Part shown: positions 10,911-23,964 of the stretch, piece by piece | How the letters are laid out: the number at the start of each line of letters is the position of its first letter | How positions within the stretch are numbered: the first letter of the stretch is position 1 | Origin: Tretioscincus oriximinensis | Lineage: Eukaryota > Chordata > Lepidosauria > Squamata > Gymnophthalmidae | DNA length: 64,000 bases | Assembly: GCA_022410635.1 (NCBI GenBank) | Contig: JAJVDF010000165.1 | Location: 136,082-200,081, forward strand | Direction: 5' to 3' | Notes under the pieces: model-generated | Seen by the model: only the letters and a program-made list of their open reading frames with translations | Told to the model about the DNA's origin: nothing | Databases searched by the model: none | Translations under genes and position numbers: made by a program

Positions 10911-13900
10911 TTACTAAGATAAAAATGGTAATAATCAGGGCAACAAACACCTATTTTTCTCAAATAGCAACAAAATAATTCAACGAGTTGCAGTAAATCT
11001 AGCAAGCCCTATAAAATGTATTTTGGGTTATTAGATGATATAATTTGTCCTTCAAATTATAGAACAGCTTTGAAATTCCTATTTCTAGTGTCTTTACAGC
11101 AATCACATGGTCACACAGTAACTTAAAGTGGCCCATTTCTCTTGCCAACACAAGGGGAAATGGCTACAAAGCAATGCTCCAGAGCAGTACTTGTCAAACT
11201 TTTTTTCACTTGCGTTCTCTTGGGCACGCAACTCCCATAAATTGTATCCTCCTCCTGTATAAATGCCCTGGTTTGTATACCTGCAAGTATATGTACCTAG
11301 GAATAACTAGTCTAGAGTTTAGAAGAATTTAATGTTTTTGCATAGCTCCTCAAAACAAAGGACTTGAAGGTCATTTGATGTCCAAAGCAAGATGGCGAGT
11401 TACGTATGAAAAAACGAAATGTTTAAAAGTATTTTGTTGTATTTATTGAAGTGGGTTTAGAAAAGAGGAAAACATTTTACACTTGCTATGCTACTTGAAG
11501 CTCTCTTTTTTCCCAAATACATCTGCTAGTAGTTTAGCAGTTATCACATCCTCCTCTGAACTGAAAAATAAATCACTCTTTGCAGGAATGGCATAAAAGA
11601 ATGAAATTTATGTGAAAATGGCATAGATGCAAAACCTAGTGGATGCAAAAANCAGGAATGGCAATAAACACCAGAATTTGCATTAATTTGAAAGAATTGT
11701 TATGTTAACTTTTAACAAAGCAAAGTAACATTCCTTCTCTATCTACCCTTTTAAATAAATCTATTGTTTATTTGTGTGATTATTAATCAACACTATTAAA
11801 CATCCAAGCTAATTAGCTTTTTAATACAGTCTCAAATTCTGAATTCTCCCTTGAGAATAATGAGTGATCTAAATCTAAATTGTTTTCATTAAAAATAAAA
11901 CAAAGTAGTATTTAGGGTTGTTATAGGCATACAAACTAATGTTACTAAAATTAAAAAAGTAATTGGATTATTTTTATCATATAAAGCTGAAGTTTAGACC
12001 ATTTCAGTATTTCAATTTTGTAGAGATTTTATATAATTAACTACAAATAGCCACCATTAACCATGAATACTGTAACCATCATTCAGTGATAATTGACATG
12101 TTGCTTGCATGTGTAGATAGCTAAGAGTCAATTGAGTACTTGCAAGGTACATGCAATTAGTACAGATTTAGAATATGAAATAAAAAATCCTGCCTTAAAA
12201 CTTAACCTAATAGCTTTCCATTTAAATATGACCAGGTTTTTTCTGTTCTGTGATTACACACCAGTAAATTCTTCCTGAAGTACATATTTTCTGCTGTAAC
12301 ACACACATTAAATAATATATTCAAAAAATAATTAAAATTACATTAAAATGGAATTAGTGCATCAAAAGCTTTTTACTGTACTTCATAATTAGCTTTGATG
12401 ATTAAATCTAAATTATATAACATTCAATTTTTAACTGGATTCTTTTAACTTCTTATAATAAGCTTTGCAATATCAATGCATATGAAGAATGACATATATA
12501 AATGATTGTTCATAAGGATATGTGGAAGAGTAAATTAACCAGTATATTACTTAATACTATATAATGAAATCAGAAAGCAAGGGATCTGACCAATACTATT
12601 GTTATAAAAGTATTTTTGCTATATTGCTTTTCAAAATTATGCTTTTGAATTGGTGGAACAAATTAGTTTTCTTTCAGAATCTCATAATACAGTCCCAGGA
12701 TATGAAGTCACATGAGGTTATCATCTTCATTAATCTAGGTAAGTCTGGTTCTAGCCAGTGAGATCTCATGAGAATCACATTTATAGTGAAGCATTATGGG
12801 ACATAAAATTGATAAAGAAAATAAAGTAGTATGATAGTCCTAAATTAGCTATCCATCTTGCCGTGTTTTAGAATTTGCTTAAATAGGAAATATGATGGGG
12901 TTTTCAAATTTCATTTTGTTTTTGCATAATTATTAAGGCAATGTTGTAAAGCAAATGTACAATGTTACAGCACAGTCTAGACTTCTACAGTCACTAAAAT
13001 TAAACAAGAGCGATGCCTAGTTCTGTGACAGAATCATGTTACTTTCTACAATATGATCAATACGAATTATTGAGTAAAAATTTAAAAAGAATAAAAAGCA
13101 ATACTCTTGAGAAAGAGCTTTCTCTATGACTGCCTTTTCTACAATTAACTGGACAATTAATAAAGTAACAGGAATCACAAATGGGAAAAACTAGAACTGA
13201 TTTCTGAAATCTTTATCCTCTTCAAAGTCAGTTCTCCAAAATAAGGGCAGAAAGCTTTGGTGAAAATTTTAGAATAAATTTTAGTAAGTTTGTTTTGTTT
13301 TTATATATGGTATAGCTTGCCCTAAACCTGAGGATAAAAATATTTAATAGTTTAAAATAGAATTGTTAGAAAATAATGAAAGTGCATGCATTGATAGTTT
13401 GTTATTCCCTCAGAAATATGGTGAGTAGTGTGGATGACTGACATACTATAGAAAAGTTCATTCCATAATTTGTGTTGTCTCACCAAAATTGCTCTCCCAT
13501 GTATCTACATGACTATTAAAAGTAATGGGATTAAGTTCCAAAATTTATAAGGCATGGGCAGGTGTTCATAAGTCATGCCATATAAGTCAATGTTAATACT
13601 TAAACAGTGCTAAGTGTCTGCCAGTTGCCTAAATCATAGCCAAGATGTTGCACCCTGCATCAATCACAGCTTCCAAAACATCTTCAAGGACAGCCCTCCA
13701 TAGTGCTCCTTGAAAAGGGGATGTCCTTTTTTCTACTACCTTATAAAGTACTGTATATTGAAGTGTCTACAAATACGTTCCTTTTTTTCTAAATCTTAAA
13801 AATGTCAGTAGAACGTATCTTCCGCTTCCTAACAGATAATAAATAAGCACCCTAAGTCATAATGCATAAATTTTGCAACTAAAATTAGAATCTACAAATT

Positions 13901-15071
13901 GTTTGACAAACTTCTTTGCTTTGCCCTCAAAAAGAATAAAACAACAAAAAAGTGACATCGACCACTTGAGAAGACAGCTAATGCCTTGTGTTTTGTGTGA
14001 GAGTATGGATTATGTAACTGCTCTTTATACTCTGTAAGACCATTTGAGAAAATAGAGGGGGAAGAGTAATTTTTCTATTGCTGAAAACCAATAATGGATG
14101 TTTGATTATGGTTATTAAAAACAACATGCCAGATAATACTGGGCAATAACAGTTACAATAAAGTATTTCAGTGAGAATCAAAGACAAGGATGGGAATTAT
14201 GTTTGGGGGTTGTATTCTTTTCTTCTGCCAGACGTTCATTTCATCTAGGACAAAACTTTAATCACGGCCTGTCATTTTCCTATCAATGTTCAATGTCACT
14301 GTGTTATAGTTAAATTATCTCCATGGGAAACACAAAGTGACAGACTGTTTTAGTTGATTGTTTTCCCCTTTGATTTCTTTCTAAGGTGATGAAGTTAAGC
14401 TCACACAGCTGACTCGTCAAAGAAACAAAATTAATTTGCAAGGAAACCAACAAGCAATCTTTATTTTAAATGGGTTTATTGCACTTGATGCATCTTCTTT
14501 AAATGATAATATAATTTATAGTATATATACATATACTATATGTTGCCCTTGAACAAAAATATAGACACATATAAGAGGACTTACAAACTGTTTATTCCAG
14601 TAAGATGGATGCTCAGGTTTAGAGATTCAAGCCAGCGTTGTCATTTGTTTCATTTTTTAAAATTTTGGGGTGTGATACTGGATGCTATTCTCCGATTCCC
14701 CATCCCAAAATTGTTCTTATACAATGAGCTTTTTTGCACTACTACATAAAATACTTTGGTTTTTTGCCAAAGTGCTGATATCAACCAAGATGAAAGCAGA
14801 TTAAAATTTTGCACATCAATATAAATGAACTTACAAATGCTATACACTGGCATGAAGAAGGTGCTTCTTCAGCATCAAAAGCACAGTTAAGTTGTATTAA
14901 TACTAAGAGAAAGAACTGGCATGAAAGCTATGTGGCTTTCCACTAGATGAAGGCACTGGGTGTATACTGAATGCATAGGCATGCACTTTGCTCATAGTTT
15001 TGCCATGTGCCGTGTCCTCCAATTGCACACCTTGCTGATTGGGGACAATGGCGCTAAGTGATTTTTTTTGT

Positions 15072-15190
15072 GGATCTCCCCATTGCTTCTGCTGCCCTCT
15101 GACAGGAGTTTAAATTTCCCCGCCACTGCTCCAGCATGGGAAATTTAAACTCCTGTCAGAAGACAGCACAAGCAAGGAGACGATCCTCAA
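15072..15190. repeat. Fold-back repeat with a 23-bp perfect stem
   Basis: Bases 15,098-15,120 are the exact reverse complement of 15,138-15,160 around a 17-nt loop. Complementarity continues outward imperfectly (GGATC..TTGCTT..GCTG on both arms) to about 15,072 and 15,190. It is probably a palindromic MITE; no TSD was identified. Confidence 0.75.
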
Positions 15191-16302
15191 GGATGCTGCC
15201 AAGGTCATAATCCCTGCTTTTACATAAGTGGAAACTTGCACAGAATCAAAAATTTTCAAAAAAGTGTTGAAGCGTCTGCAATTGCTTGGCAAACAAGTAG
15301 CACAGCTCTGCTTCTTCCCTGCTCTCCATTCTTTCCCTCTTTCGCAGTTTTCTAATTCGTTTCTTTTTCACCCTCAGTCGGAATGCAGTCGTAAAAAATA
15401 TCCGTCTTAATCAAATATAAAACGATACATCATGATTATGGATAATAGAGCCCAGAGTGAACGTTTCATGTTACATATGCTCTTCTTGCCCACTTCCAAT
15501 AAGAAAATTGGCATTTCTGCCGTTGCTAGGCAACCAACTGGCCAATTAGGTTTACTTGGTGTGGAGGCTATCTTGCACTAAGTAGATGCAACTTGCGTAT
15601 AAATTGTAATTTTCAGCATGATTGCTTAAAATTGTAACAGTGAAAATTAAAAACATATAGCTCTTCAATAGAACATTTGTCCACCATCAGTTTTGATAGA
15701 GCCAGATATTGATTATGGAACATATCTATGATATCATACATCAAAAGTATCTAATTATGTTCCCAATTTAGTTAAAATTGTGGAATTAAAATTTAAGCCC
15801 ATATAATATTTAATTTTACCAAATCTAAGAAGAGCATTAATAAAATTCACTTTGATGTATTGCTCACTGCATTACAAGAAAGCAAATAGGCAAAAGCACC
15901 ATAAGAAAGATGAATGTGCTCATGTTAAGATCAGATAGTAGAAGAAATGGGTCATGATTGTGATGAAGTTACTTTTATCAAGATCAAATGGACTGTATAC
16001 TTTTTGCCCAGACAGATCAAATTATTTTTACATTAAATTGTTACTGAAAGAGTGGAGAATGTCACCTATTTTTTTCTTTGAAACATTTAAAATCTAATAT
16101 TCTTATATTAATGAACTATTATTTGTACTTCTATTGGTTATATCATTTTTCTTAATGAAATTCTCTTTTTTACTTTCAGTGCTCCTATACTTTTATATAG
16201 TTCTTGTGCTGTTTGTTAGTAGTTTTATTGCATCTCTGAAAAGAATTTACCGGTAATTGATTGTACCATGGTACCTAGTCTAGTCTTTAGCTGTGATCGG
16301 AT

Positions 16303-16690
16303 TTGGGCTTAACGGGTGCCCCAATGCGAAACAGGAGCCGACTGTTTGCATTGCGTTACAATAAAAAAGGTCTCCGAAGTGCTCCTGCGTCGATCAAAAC
16401 ATACATCATCACTTCCGGCTGCGCAGTACGCGGCGATTTTGCGTCGTTGCATCTCTCTTTTGAAATTTGCGCTAAGAGAACTTTGACAATGAGGTTGCGG
16501 AATCAGCAGGCAGGGCAGGCAGAGGAATGGGGTGAGGGAATCAGGAGGGAAAGACATGGGGGGGAGGGAATCGGGAGGGAAAGGCAGAAAAAGGAGCGAG
16601 TGAATGGGGACTTTAACGAGCGTTCGAAGCGAAGCGAGGATTTCCTTAGCCTATGCCCTCACTTCACTTTCAAACCGGAGTGTAAAATTC
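16303..16690. other. CpG-rich island with unclear origin
   Basis: In a long AT-rich intron this block has many CpGs (GTACGCGGCGATTTTGCGTCG, GAGCGTTCGAAGCGAAGCGAG) and a G-rich stretch of GGGAGGGAAAG repeats. One plus frame stays open from 16,303 to 16,752 but shows no recognisable domain, is low-complexity and is not credible as a protein. It could be a young GC-rich transposon, a retained regulatory island, or an alternative promoter. Confidence 0.45.
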
Positions 16691-17154
16691 TGTTTTCCAC
16701 ACCATGTTATAGTCCCAGTGTGATCACAGCCTATATGAACTTTAATCTTTGATTTAATGTTTAATTTGCTCACTGGTTTGATACAAAAGCAAATGGGTAG
16801 CAAGTTCAGATAATTTATAACTAGTGTGATGTGTATTAAAAGCCTAACTACTGTGTTCTGTATCATGACCTGACTAGGTACAGATATGAAAGAATTAACA
16901 TGCAGATATGAAAGAGGTCTACAGAAATCCTTATTCCAGATTAAGGGCCAATGCGGAAAGGTCTTAGATTATTAGTTGTGACAAAAGAAGTGGCAGATCT
17001 TATTAATAAATTAAAAAAACAGCAAACCACCATGCACAAAGCACACCAGTACAAATGCCATAAAAGAAATCAAAGTTAAAATTATATACCTAACTAAACA
17101 ATTACAATTTTATATTAAGGTCAGCAGTTNTATCTGATGAAGAAAAGCTAGTTA

Positions 17155-17310
17155 ATGGAACTACAATTTATGGATAATAGAAAATATAGGTCTGTCAGCT
17201 TACTATCAGTCCAAGAGAAAACCATAACACAGGTCTTGCTTAAAAATAGTCATCATGGTTTCTGGATGAAGAAGTGCTCTTTAGCTAATCTAGGCAGAAT
17301 CAGCACACGT
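17155..17310 (+). pseudogene. Old LINE reverse-transcriptase fragment
   Basis: The peptide NRKYRSVSLLSVQEKTITQV..HHGFWMKKCSLANL parallels the CR1-group fingers segment (NYRPVSLLSVPGK..QHGF..KSCLTNL) at the same spacing. It is heavily degraded. Confidence 0.55.
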
Positions 17311-17504
17311 GCAATGAGTCCCGAAATGATGGCCATGTATATGCATGTTCCAGTCATCATTTTTGGGTATTAAAAATGTTTGGCTGCATTAATTGCAACA
17401 TTTCAGAGACAAGTGCCTTGAAACAGAGAAATACTCGTGTTTGTTTTACAATCTTTGCCGTGCTGCTCAGCTGTGCTTAATGATCAGCAAATGATATTCC
17501 AGAT

Positions 17505-17645
17505 TAGGTTTAATCCAGAGTATTGTTTTATTTTGCAATTTATAGCTACCATGTGGAGGAAGGGAGGATATATGAGTGTGTTTATCTCCCACCCTGAGAT
17601 CAATGATGAAGAGTGTGATATAATTTTAAATAAATAAATATGAAT
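17505..17645 (+). mobile_element. LINE 3' tail remnant
   Basis: It contains CTCCCACCCTGAGATC followed by GATATAATTTTAAATAAATAAAT, the form of the common reptilian LINE 3' terminus (CCACCCTGAG..ATAAAT.TAAATAAATA). Confidence 0.5.
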
Positions 17646-19579
17646 GCAACCTAACTCACCCCTCATGACCTTTTAACAAGACGGTGGTAGCACACATTAG
17701 AGAATTAAAAGAAACAAAGTGAGTAGCATTTGTGGACTAAAAGTTTTTTTGTAATTACTTTCAGAGAATAGTTCTAGGATCCATTTCCATCTATGGACTT
17801 GGAAGGAAATGGTGTTCCTGCTTCTAGTTCAACAGAATGAAGTGCAAAAGCTGTATTCTACACTGTATCCTTCATGCCAAGCTCCTCATTTCACTATGAT
17901 TGGATGAACATGTGACAAGGGTGAAAAAGGAATGTTTCCAAAGAGCAGGAATGATTGTGCACTATTTAAAAGCAGTCCACCCCAGGTAAGCTTGGACGAA
18001 ACACAAATTCAGAGTACAAATAATGAGAACTCCAAGAGCTGTACAAAGTTGTGTAGTTTATTGCAAAGCAATCATAGTCCAGAAAATTCAAGCATTTTCA
18101 AAACACTTCTTTAGAAGAGTATATTGCGTTTCAAAGTACAGAAAAGAAAAAATAGTCAAGTCACAAACATCTTTCTCCATAGCAGGCAAAGTAATAATCA
18201 TAATGGCTTCTACATAAGATCAATTAACCATCTTAACCACTCCCAGTTCACACATCAGTTACTAATCTACCAATAACGAGATGTCCTTTGCAGGTGAGCC
18301 CTCCCAAATTAGCAACAATTCTTTATCTACAAATTGTGGCCTTGCTTCTCACAGCTGCCTCTGGTAGGAGTTTTCCTTTGATGTAGATTCAAGCTCAACT
18401 CCCTAATTCTTCTCATAACAGCAAGTTGAACTTAAAACTGGACTTTCACATTTCACATAAGGCTAAAACAATGATAGCTCAGATCTTGCTAACCCTTAAA
18501 TTCATATATTCTGTACATAAACTTTACACACACTAACGCAGTTACTTCTTTCAATTCTACTCTCATGACTTTTTGAGGTTTTTAACACAAAATTTCTTCC
18601 TTTTGTAAAAAAGCCCTCCACCAGAACTATTGGATTGTGAAGACAAGATGACTCATACAAGAAGAGAGATGCTCATACATTCTCCACAGTCTTTGGGTTT
18701 TCTCAATAATACAACTGGAGGTGAATATTTCATAGATTAGAATATACTGATATTCTAATGCACTGTGACTTAAGCAATCAGTATTTATTAGGATACCAAA
18801 AACTGAGTAAAAAAAGAAAGCAGAAGTTATATCAAAGCTTGAAGAAAATCTAAGCTTGAATGATTTTTTATAACACAGACTAAGAGTTTAGTGACTGTGC
18901 TTTCCAATTCATAAACTCTTCAAAGGACATTGTGAAGGACAATGAATCCAAAAACCTGGCCTACTTCTCGCACTGAAAAAAGACTTGTGTTGTAGCCAAG
19001 AATATATAAGCAGTATAGATTTTCTGGCTCAGAGATGCCTCAGTTCTCTTTCTTTATTTTCTATAGAATCAATTATGCCAGTCCAGTATTCATGAATTAG
19101 AAACACAGGGGATCAAATCTCAAAGATATTTAAAAAAATGCACTTGTAGTCTCTACTCCCTCAAAATTCTGATGTAAGGTTTACTGATGTAAAATGAAAG
19201 TGAATAAAATGAGGAGTCAGCTGCATAGCCCTGTAGAAAAAGCAGGCTGTCATAAGAGAATCAGGATCCGTAGTCCCTGCGAAACTAAGGTTCTTTCCAA
19301 ATGGGGTCTTATTCCAGAGGCCTGCCATGAACTTATTACTAGAGGTCTGCCATAGCCCAGAATAAAGTTTGATGCAGAAAGGTTGAAAGGAGTGGCAACA
19401 CCCAAGTTTTACCACGCATACCAGATTAAATCATAGTGAAATCACACCAAAATATGTATTTGAACATAAAATGTGCAGTATTTTTAAATAAATCCACATT
19501 TTTCAGATAGCATTCCAACCATATTTTTTATTCTAATACTTTCTTCCCCCAAGTGTGTCCATCTTCCACTCTTTTTTCA

Positions 19580-19745
19580 GAGGTTCCAACAAGAAACAGA
19601 ACTGGAGATGGAACAATAAATTGGTTCAATACTGGGAAAGGAGTATGACAAGGTCGTATAATGTCACCATATTTATTTAACTTGTATCCAGAGTATATCA
19701 TGCAAAATGCCAGACTACAGGAATCAAAACCTGGAATTAAGATTG
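19580..19745 (+). pseudogene. BovB/RTE-type LINE reverse transcriptase fragment
   Basis: Translation gives GDGTINWFNTGKGV, a stop, then QGRIMSPYLFNLYPEYIM and KPGIKIAR. This matches the BovB/RTE motif-B region (WF.IGKGVRQGC.LSP.LFNLYAEYIM..AGL.E...GIKIAGR). The stop sits where the family has Arg. BovB is widespread in squamates, and its presence helps place the organism. Confidence 0.75.
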
Positions 19746-20034
19746 CCAGGAGAAAAGGGATATACAAGAGAGGGAATTGGGTACACAAGAGAGGAATTTC
19801 CACCAGGTGGAATCTATAGTGGGTCTTTAAGACAACTGCATTGTAACTAGCACCCTAAGGAAGAACTCAGGAGTGGAACCTTCAATTTGGGAGCAGAACC
19901 CAGATCTGCCCCCTTCACTTTGATGCCATTGGCCCCTAGCAATTTCCACCCTCAAGCAGGGCTATAAGTGCTGCTGTTCCATGGGATGGATATGTAACTT
20001 GGAGGCAGCATTTCCTTTCCTCCCTAGGACACTA

Positions 20035-20210
20035 GTTACTAGCTTCAGCATCAGGCATTTAAATCAAGCTCAAATGTTTATATCTTTGTCCAGTTTATTA
20101 CATTTATACCCAATGTAGCTTACAAAATTAGGAAAGAATAAAATCAAATACAATTTAAAAAAACAATAAAATGACTAATAAGTAAATACATTCAAACAGC
20201 TCATATCAAC
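20035..20210 (-). mobile_element. LINE 3' tail remnant
   Basis: TTTATTACATTTATACCCAATGTAGCTTACAAAATTAGG followed by A-rich sequence with TAAAAT units is the antisense form of the common reptile LINE 3' terminus. It is diverged. Confidence 0.4.
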
Positions 20211-20212
20211 AA

Positions 20213-20272
<60 letters not shown>

Positions 20273-20561
20273 GACTTTTTTATACTACTGGAATTTTTTA
20301 GAAAATGTCTGCAAGCCATGTAATATCTCACTTCAAACTTCATTCCTCTGTTTTCTTTCCTACAAATTCCATAAATGTGAAACTCATGCCTAGTCCATTC
20401 TAACATTACAAAGCATCACGCTTATTTGTGAAGCATGTATGAGTTTTTTAAGCTAAAACATGTGCTTCTGGGACAGTAGAAGATGGCTATAAAATATAAA
20501 CATGATTTCTACTACCGGATACAATTTCTGGGAAATTATGGCATCATAATTGTACCATAAT
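20213..20561 (-). repeat. Unidentified repeat X, minus copy, with (ATC)n tail
   Basis: This is the reverse complement of the element at 10,472-10,910. Its tail appears on the plus strand as about 20 GAT units at 20,213-20,271. See the partner entry for the shared blocks. Confidence 0.75.
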
Positions 20562-22471
20562 TGTCTGGGGAAAATATCTCACAATTATGTGCAAGCATAA
20601 TATACACTTCTAAATTGAACACATGTCCTTTCACTTCTGATAACAAAGGATATCACAGTCTTTGGCAGAGTTAGCAATATTTTCTTTCTAAACTACAAGT
20701 CTCATGGCCCCAACTCACAGTGTCCTAGAGATAACCTTGTTACTATCTGATCTTTGATGAGGTTTTCTGTCTGGCAAGAAAAAAGTCACCAGGACTCAAG
20801 AGTTCGAAGAACTTGGCCAAAAAAAGCTCCAGCTGGAGCTTGCTGGCTGACTACAAATTATTCAAAACTAATTAAATTACACGTGACTCTTTAAAGCTTA
20901 AATGATACAAGGCAATGCCATATGCTGGATACTTCAATCTAGCCTCTGCCTGTCAACTTTCATGGTGTTCTCTGGGGACTCAGACAGATGACTTATCTTA
21001 TTCTGATACCAAGGATCCATTAAATAAGAGCAGCAGACATCAGATCTGGTCTACCCATAGCTCTTTTAATCATTTAATGACAAGTAAGATTGAGTCACAG
21101 ATACTCTATGGCATTAGGGCTCATTTGAATATCCCAACACAAGTGCTCATAAAAACAAATTCATATTTTATCCTTTACAAAATACCTAAAAGCAAACACT
21201 AGCTTTCTTCAGAACTGAATGTTGTTACTGTATATTCAAGAATAGACAAGTGTACTGCCTAAATCAAACAAAGATAAAGCTGAATAGAAATAATGAAGAC
21301 AAATAAGGAGGAAATCAGTTAAAGGAGAGAGAATTTATATTCATTTGCAAAGCTGAAGGGTAATGCCTCACCGTCAATCTTTAGTAGCACAGGTCTGGAA
21401 CATAATAGAGCCCATACACTTATTTTATAATTTTCCACTTCTTAATAGAATAGCTAAGAAAAGCTTCTTTGTGTATTGCCACTAGTTATCATCCTTCAAA
21501 GTGTGCCATTTTCCCCCAAATAATTGTATGATTTCTATCTGAGAATTAGGAACAGAAACTAAGTACATCTCTTCTCTGCTTTTTCTTTCCTTTTCAGAAT
21601 GAGTCAATGGAAGCCGCAGAATAATCTTTTCGAAATTTGGAGTAGAATATAATCACATTAAATTTACTCAGCTCAAAAAGTGTGATATTTTATGTTGACT
21701 GCTACAAATAAGAAAAGTAGTTCTGAGCCTGAGGCAACAGTGATAAAGGATTTGGGCCAAATCACCACATGGCCAATGAGAGATAATACAATACGATTAT
21801 AGCACGTAGAAAGAATACAAGTTTATCTGTTACGTTTAATATTATCATTTCTGTATTCCTATTAGAAATTGCTGTTATCTAGCAATTATTATAATTAGTA
21901 GTTTTTTCTACCTTATCCTAAATGTTATTTAAGAGTGTCCTTCATTAATGTCAGAAGTCAAAAATGCTTTATATCATATGCTGTATATTTAGTTAATACA
22001 TGAAGATCAGTTTGAAAGCTATGNATAGTTTTTAAAATTTATTAAACAAAAATAATGGTTAAGATGATTATTTTATCCCCTTCCACAGTACAATCTACAA
22101 TGATTGTGGATCCCTTGGTATACAATAATCTCTTGTTGAAGATTCGCAAGGAACTACTAGCTTCTTGTGGAAAAAATATTTGTTCACCAGGTAACCTTTG
22201 GTCTTCCTGTCATTCAGTCTGGGCAAAATGACTCCTTCTTAGCCCAGAGAATAAAGTGCAGATGCCTATTCTGCATTTCAAATGCAATAGCCCTATAATA
22301 TCCCTTTGTTTTGTTTGGAGTTTTAAAAGGCAGGCTGTTCAGGCTGAAAAACATTTCAAACCAGTTCACATTCAAAGTAATTTACCACATATTTACTCAG
22401 TATCAAAACAAGAGTGAAGATGAACTTTATTTCTATATGAGGCTACCAGTTCAAGATATATACTCCATGCA

Positions 22472-22887
22472 TAGGCTGACTGGCTGACCCCTCTTTTTNG
22501 GGGGGGACCCGGTTTGGGTGTGTCTACCCTACTCTCCCAGGGGGGCGATGACCCTGTTTTTTGCTGAGGAAAAAAAATGAAAAAAATGAAAAAACGTTAT
22601 TTTTAAAAATTCAGTGTACCACCACTAGGTGGCTCTGGCAACCAGGGCCAGCTCCTGAAGGCACCCTCCACTCAGTAAAAAATTAAAAATGCAAATTTCT
22701 CACACACTTCAAAAATTCTTATGCACTTCAAAAATTCTCACACACTTAAAAAATTCTCACATGCTTCACAGATTTCTCGGGCAGGGATATGCATGTTGGT
22801 AGAGTGATTTCATGAGCATATTCATGAGTATAATGAACATGAATATTAATTACCCCAGTTTGGCCCTCAGAAAATCTGGTCAGTCTA
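22472..22887 (+). mobile_element. hAT-like MITE, family B, long form
   Basis: 416 bp, from TAGGCTGACTGGCTGACCCC to TCTGGTCAGTCTA. The flanks TCCATGCA and TTCATGTA agree at 6 of 8 positions as a decayed 8-bp TSD. Between the arms it carries about 200 bp of extra core (ACCACTAGGTGGCTCTGG..GGGCCAGCTCCTGAAGG) that recurs, inverted, in the copy at 25,218-25,611. Confidence 0.8.
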
Positions 22888-22911
22888 TTCATGTAACACA
22901 GCAATGGCAGT

Positions 22912-23006
22912 GTGATGATGATGATGATGATGAAGAAGAAGAAGAAGAAGAAGAAGAAGAAGAAGAAGAAGAAGAAGAAGAAGAAGAAGAAAGAAAAGAA
23001 AAAAAG
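22912..23006 (+). repeat. (GAT)n(GAA)n microsatellite
   Basis: About 7 GAT units followed by more than 20 GAA units. It joins directly to the minus-strand SINE 3' end, so it again represents an expanded (CTT)n SINE tail. Confidence 0.9.
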
Positions 23007-23112
23007 TAAAAAAGGTTCTTATACATCTTTCAAAGTGACTCAAAGCGGCTTACAAAATTATTTTTCACTCAAAGGCTTACATTCTATCTTCCCCACCAGT
23101 GAAGTGAGGGTA
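23007..23112 (-). mobile_element. SINE 3' half with expanded tail
   Basis: The plus strand shows GGTTCTTATAC..CTTTCAAAGTGACTCAAAGCGGCTTAC and CATTCTATCTTCCCCACCAG. These are the complements of the SINE 3' domain at 33,020-33,115. Confidence 0.75.
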
Positions 23113-23964
23113 AAAAAACTCATAATACTATAGATAAAATATGAAGGCTCCTCATCTCTGATGTACACAAATGAGCACAGTTTTATCTTCCCCCAGCTGT
23201 GTAATTTTTTTTTACTATAGAGCTTTATGAGGAATTTTTTTAAAAAAAAATTAAGCTCTTAGATGATCCTATTAAAATAGCAACACAAGTGATAAGCCTT
23301 TAGAGAGGAAACCAAAGCCTGGAGGGAAATAGCAGAGCTCTTCAAAGCTAGAAGATTAAACCTAAACCTCAGTGGAAGCTGCAAAAACAAACAAACAGTA
23401 TTTTTAATAAGGATTAAAGTAACAATGGCATTATTTTCTTGCTTTCACTTCATTTGGAGCTGGAATAAAAATTGGGAAGTCTCATGGTGTTCAGAATCAA
23501 ACAGAGAAGTATGTACCTCATATATGAACCATGCCAAAGTTCAGCTGAAAGATGTTGTTAATATGGATCATATTCTAATCCTTTAGATTACTGAGTTTGT
23601 TGCATGTTACTCCCTAAACATGGAACACATTTTACANACTTTTCCCCAGTGCAGAATCTGCCGCTATGAGTCGCCAATAAAACAAGTCTGTCAGATTTCT
23701 GGCCAACACTTGTTTCTTTTTTATAACTCTATTCTCCTCCTCTTCCCTATTTTTTAAAAATGAAAAATATTACATTTCTAGAATAACCTCTACATTTTAA
23801 TTAAGTTCTTATACATTCATAGCTTCCACAGTCTATTTCATACAGCCCCCAACTCTTCTTCCTTTTAAGAAACCTTTACAGTATTTGTTTGGAGTCAGCC
23901 TGGAAAATGTTCTTATTTTTCAGAAACGCTCATTAATCTCGTGCATATATGTTTTTGGCTCATC

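Noticed and set aside
10762..10978. Poly-Asp or poly-Ser reading frames
   Set aside because: They are translations of the ATC/GAT microsatellite tail of repeat X.
16303..16752. A 149-codon frame in the CpG-rich island
   Set aside because: No domain and low-complexity GGGAGGGAAAG repeats; openness is explained by high GC.
22812..23133. Poly-Glu/poly-Lys frames
   Set aside because: They are translations of the GAA microsatellite.
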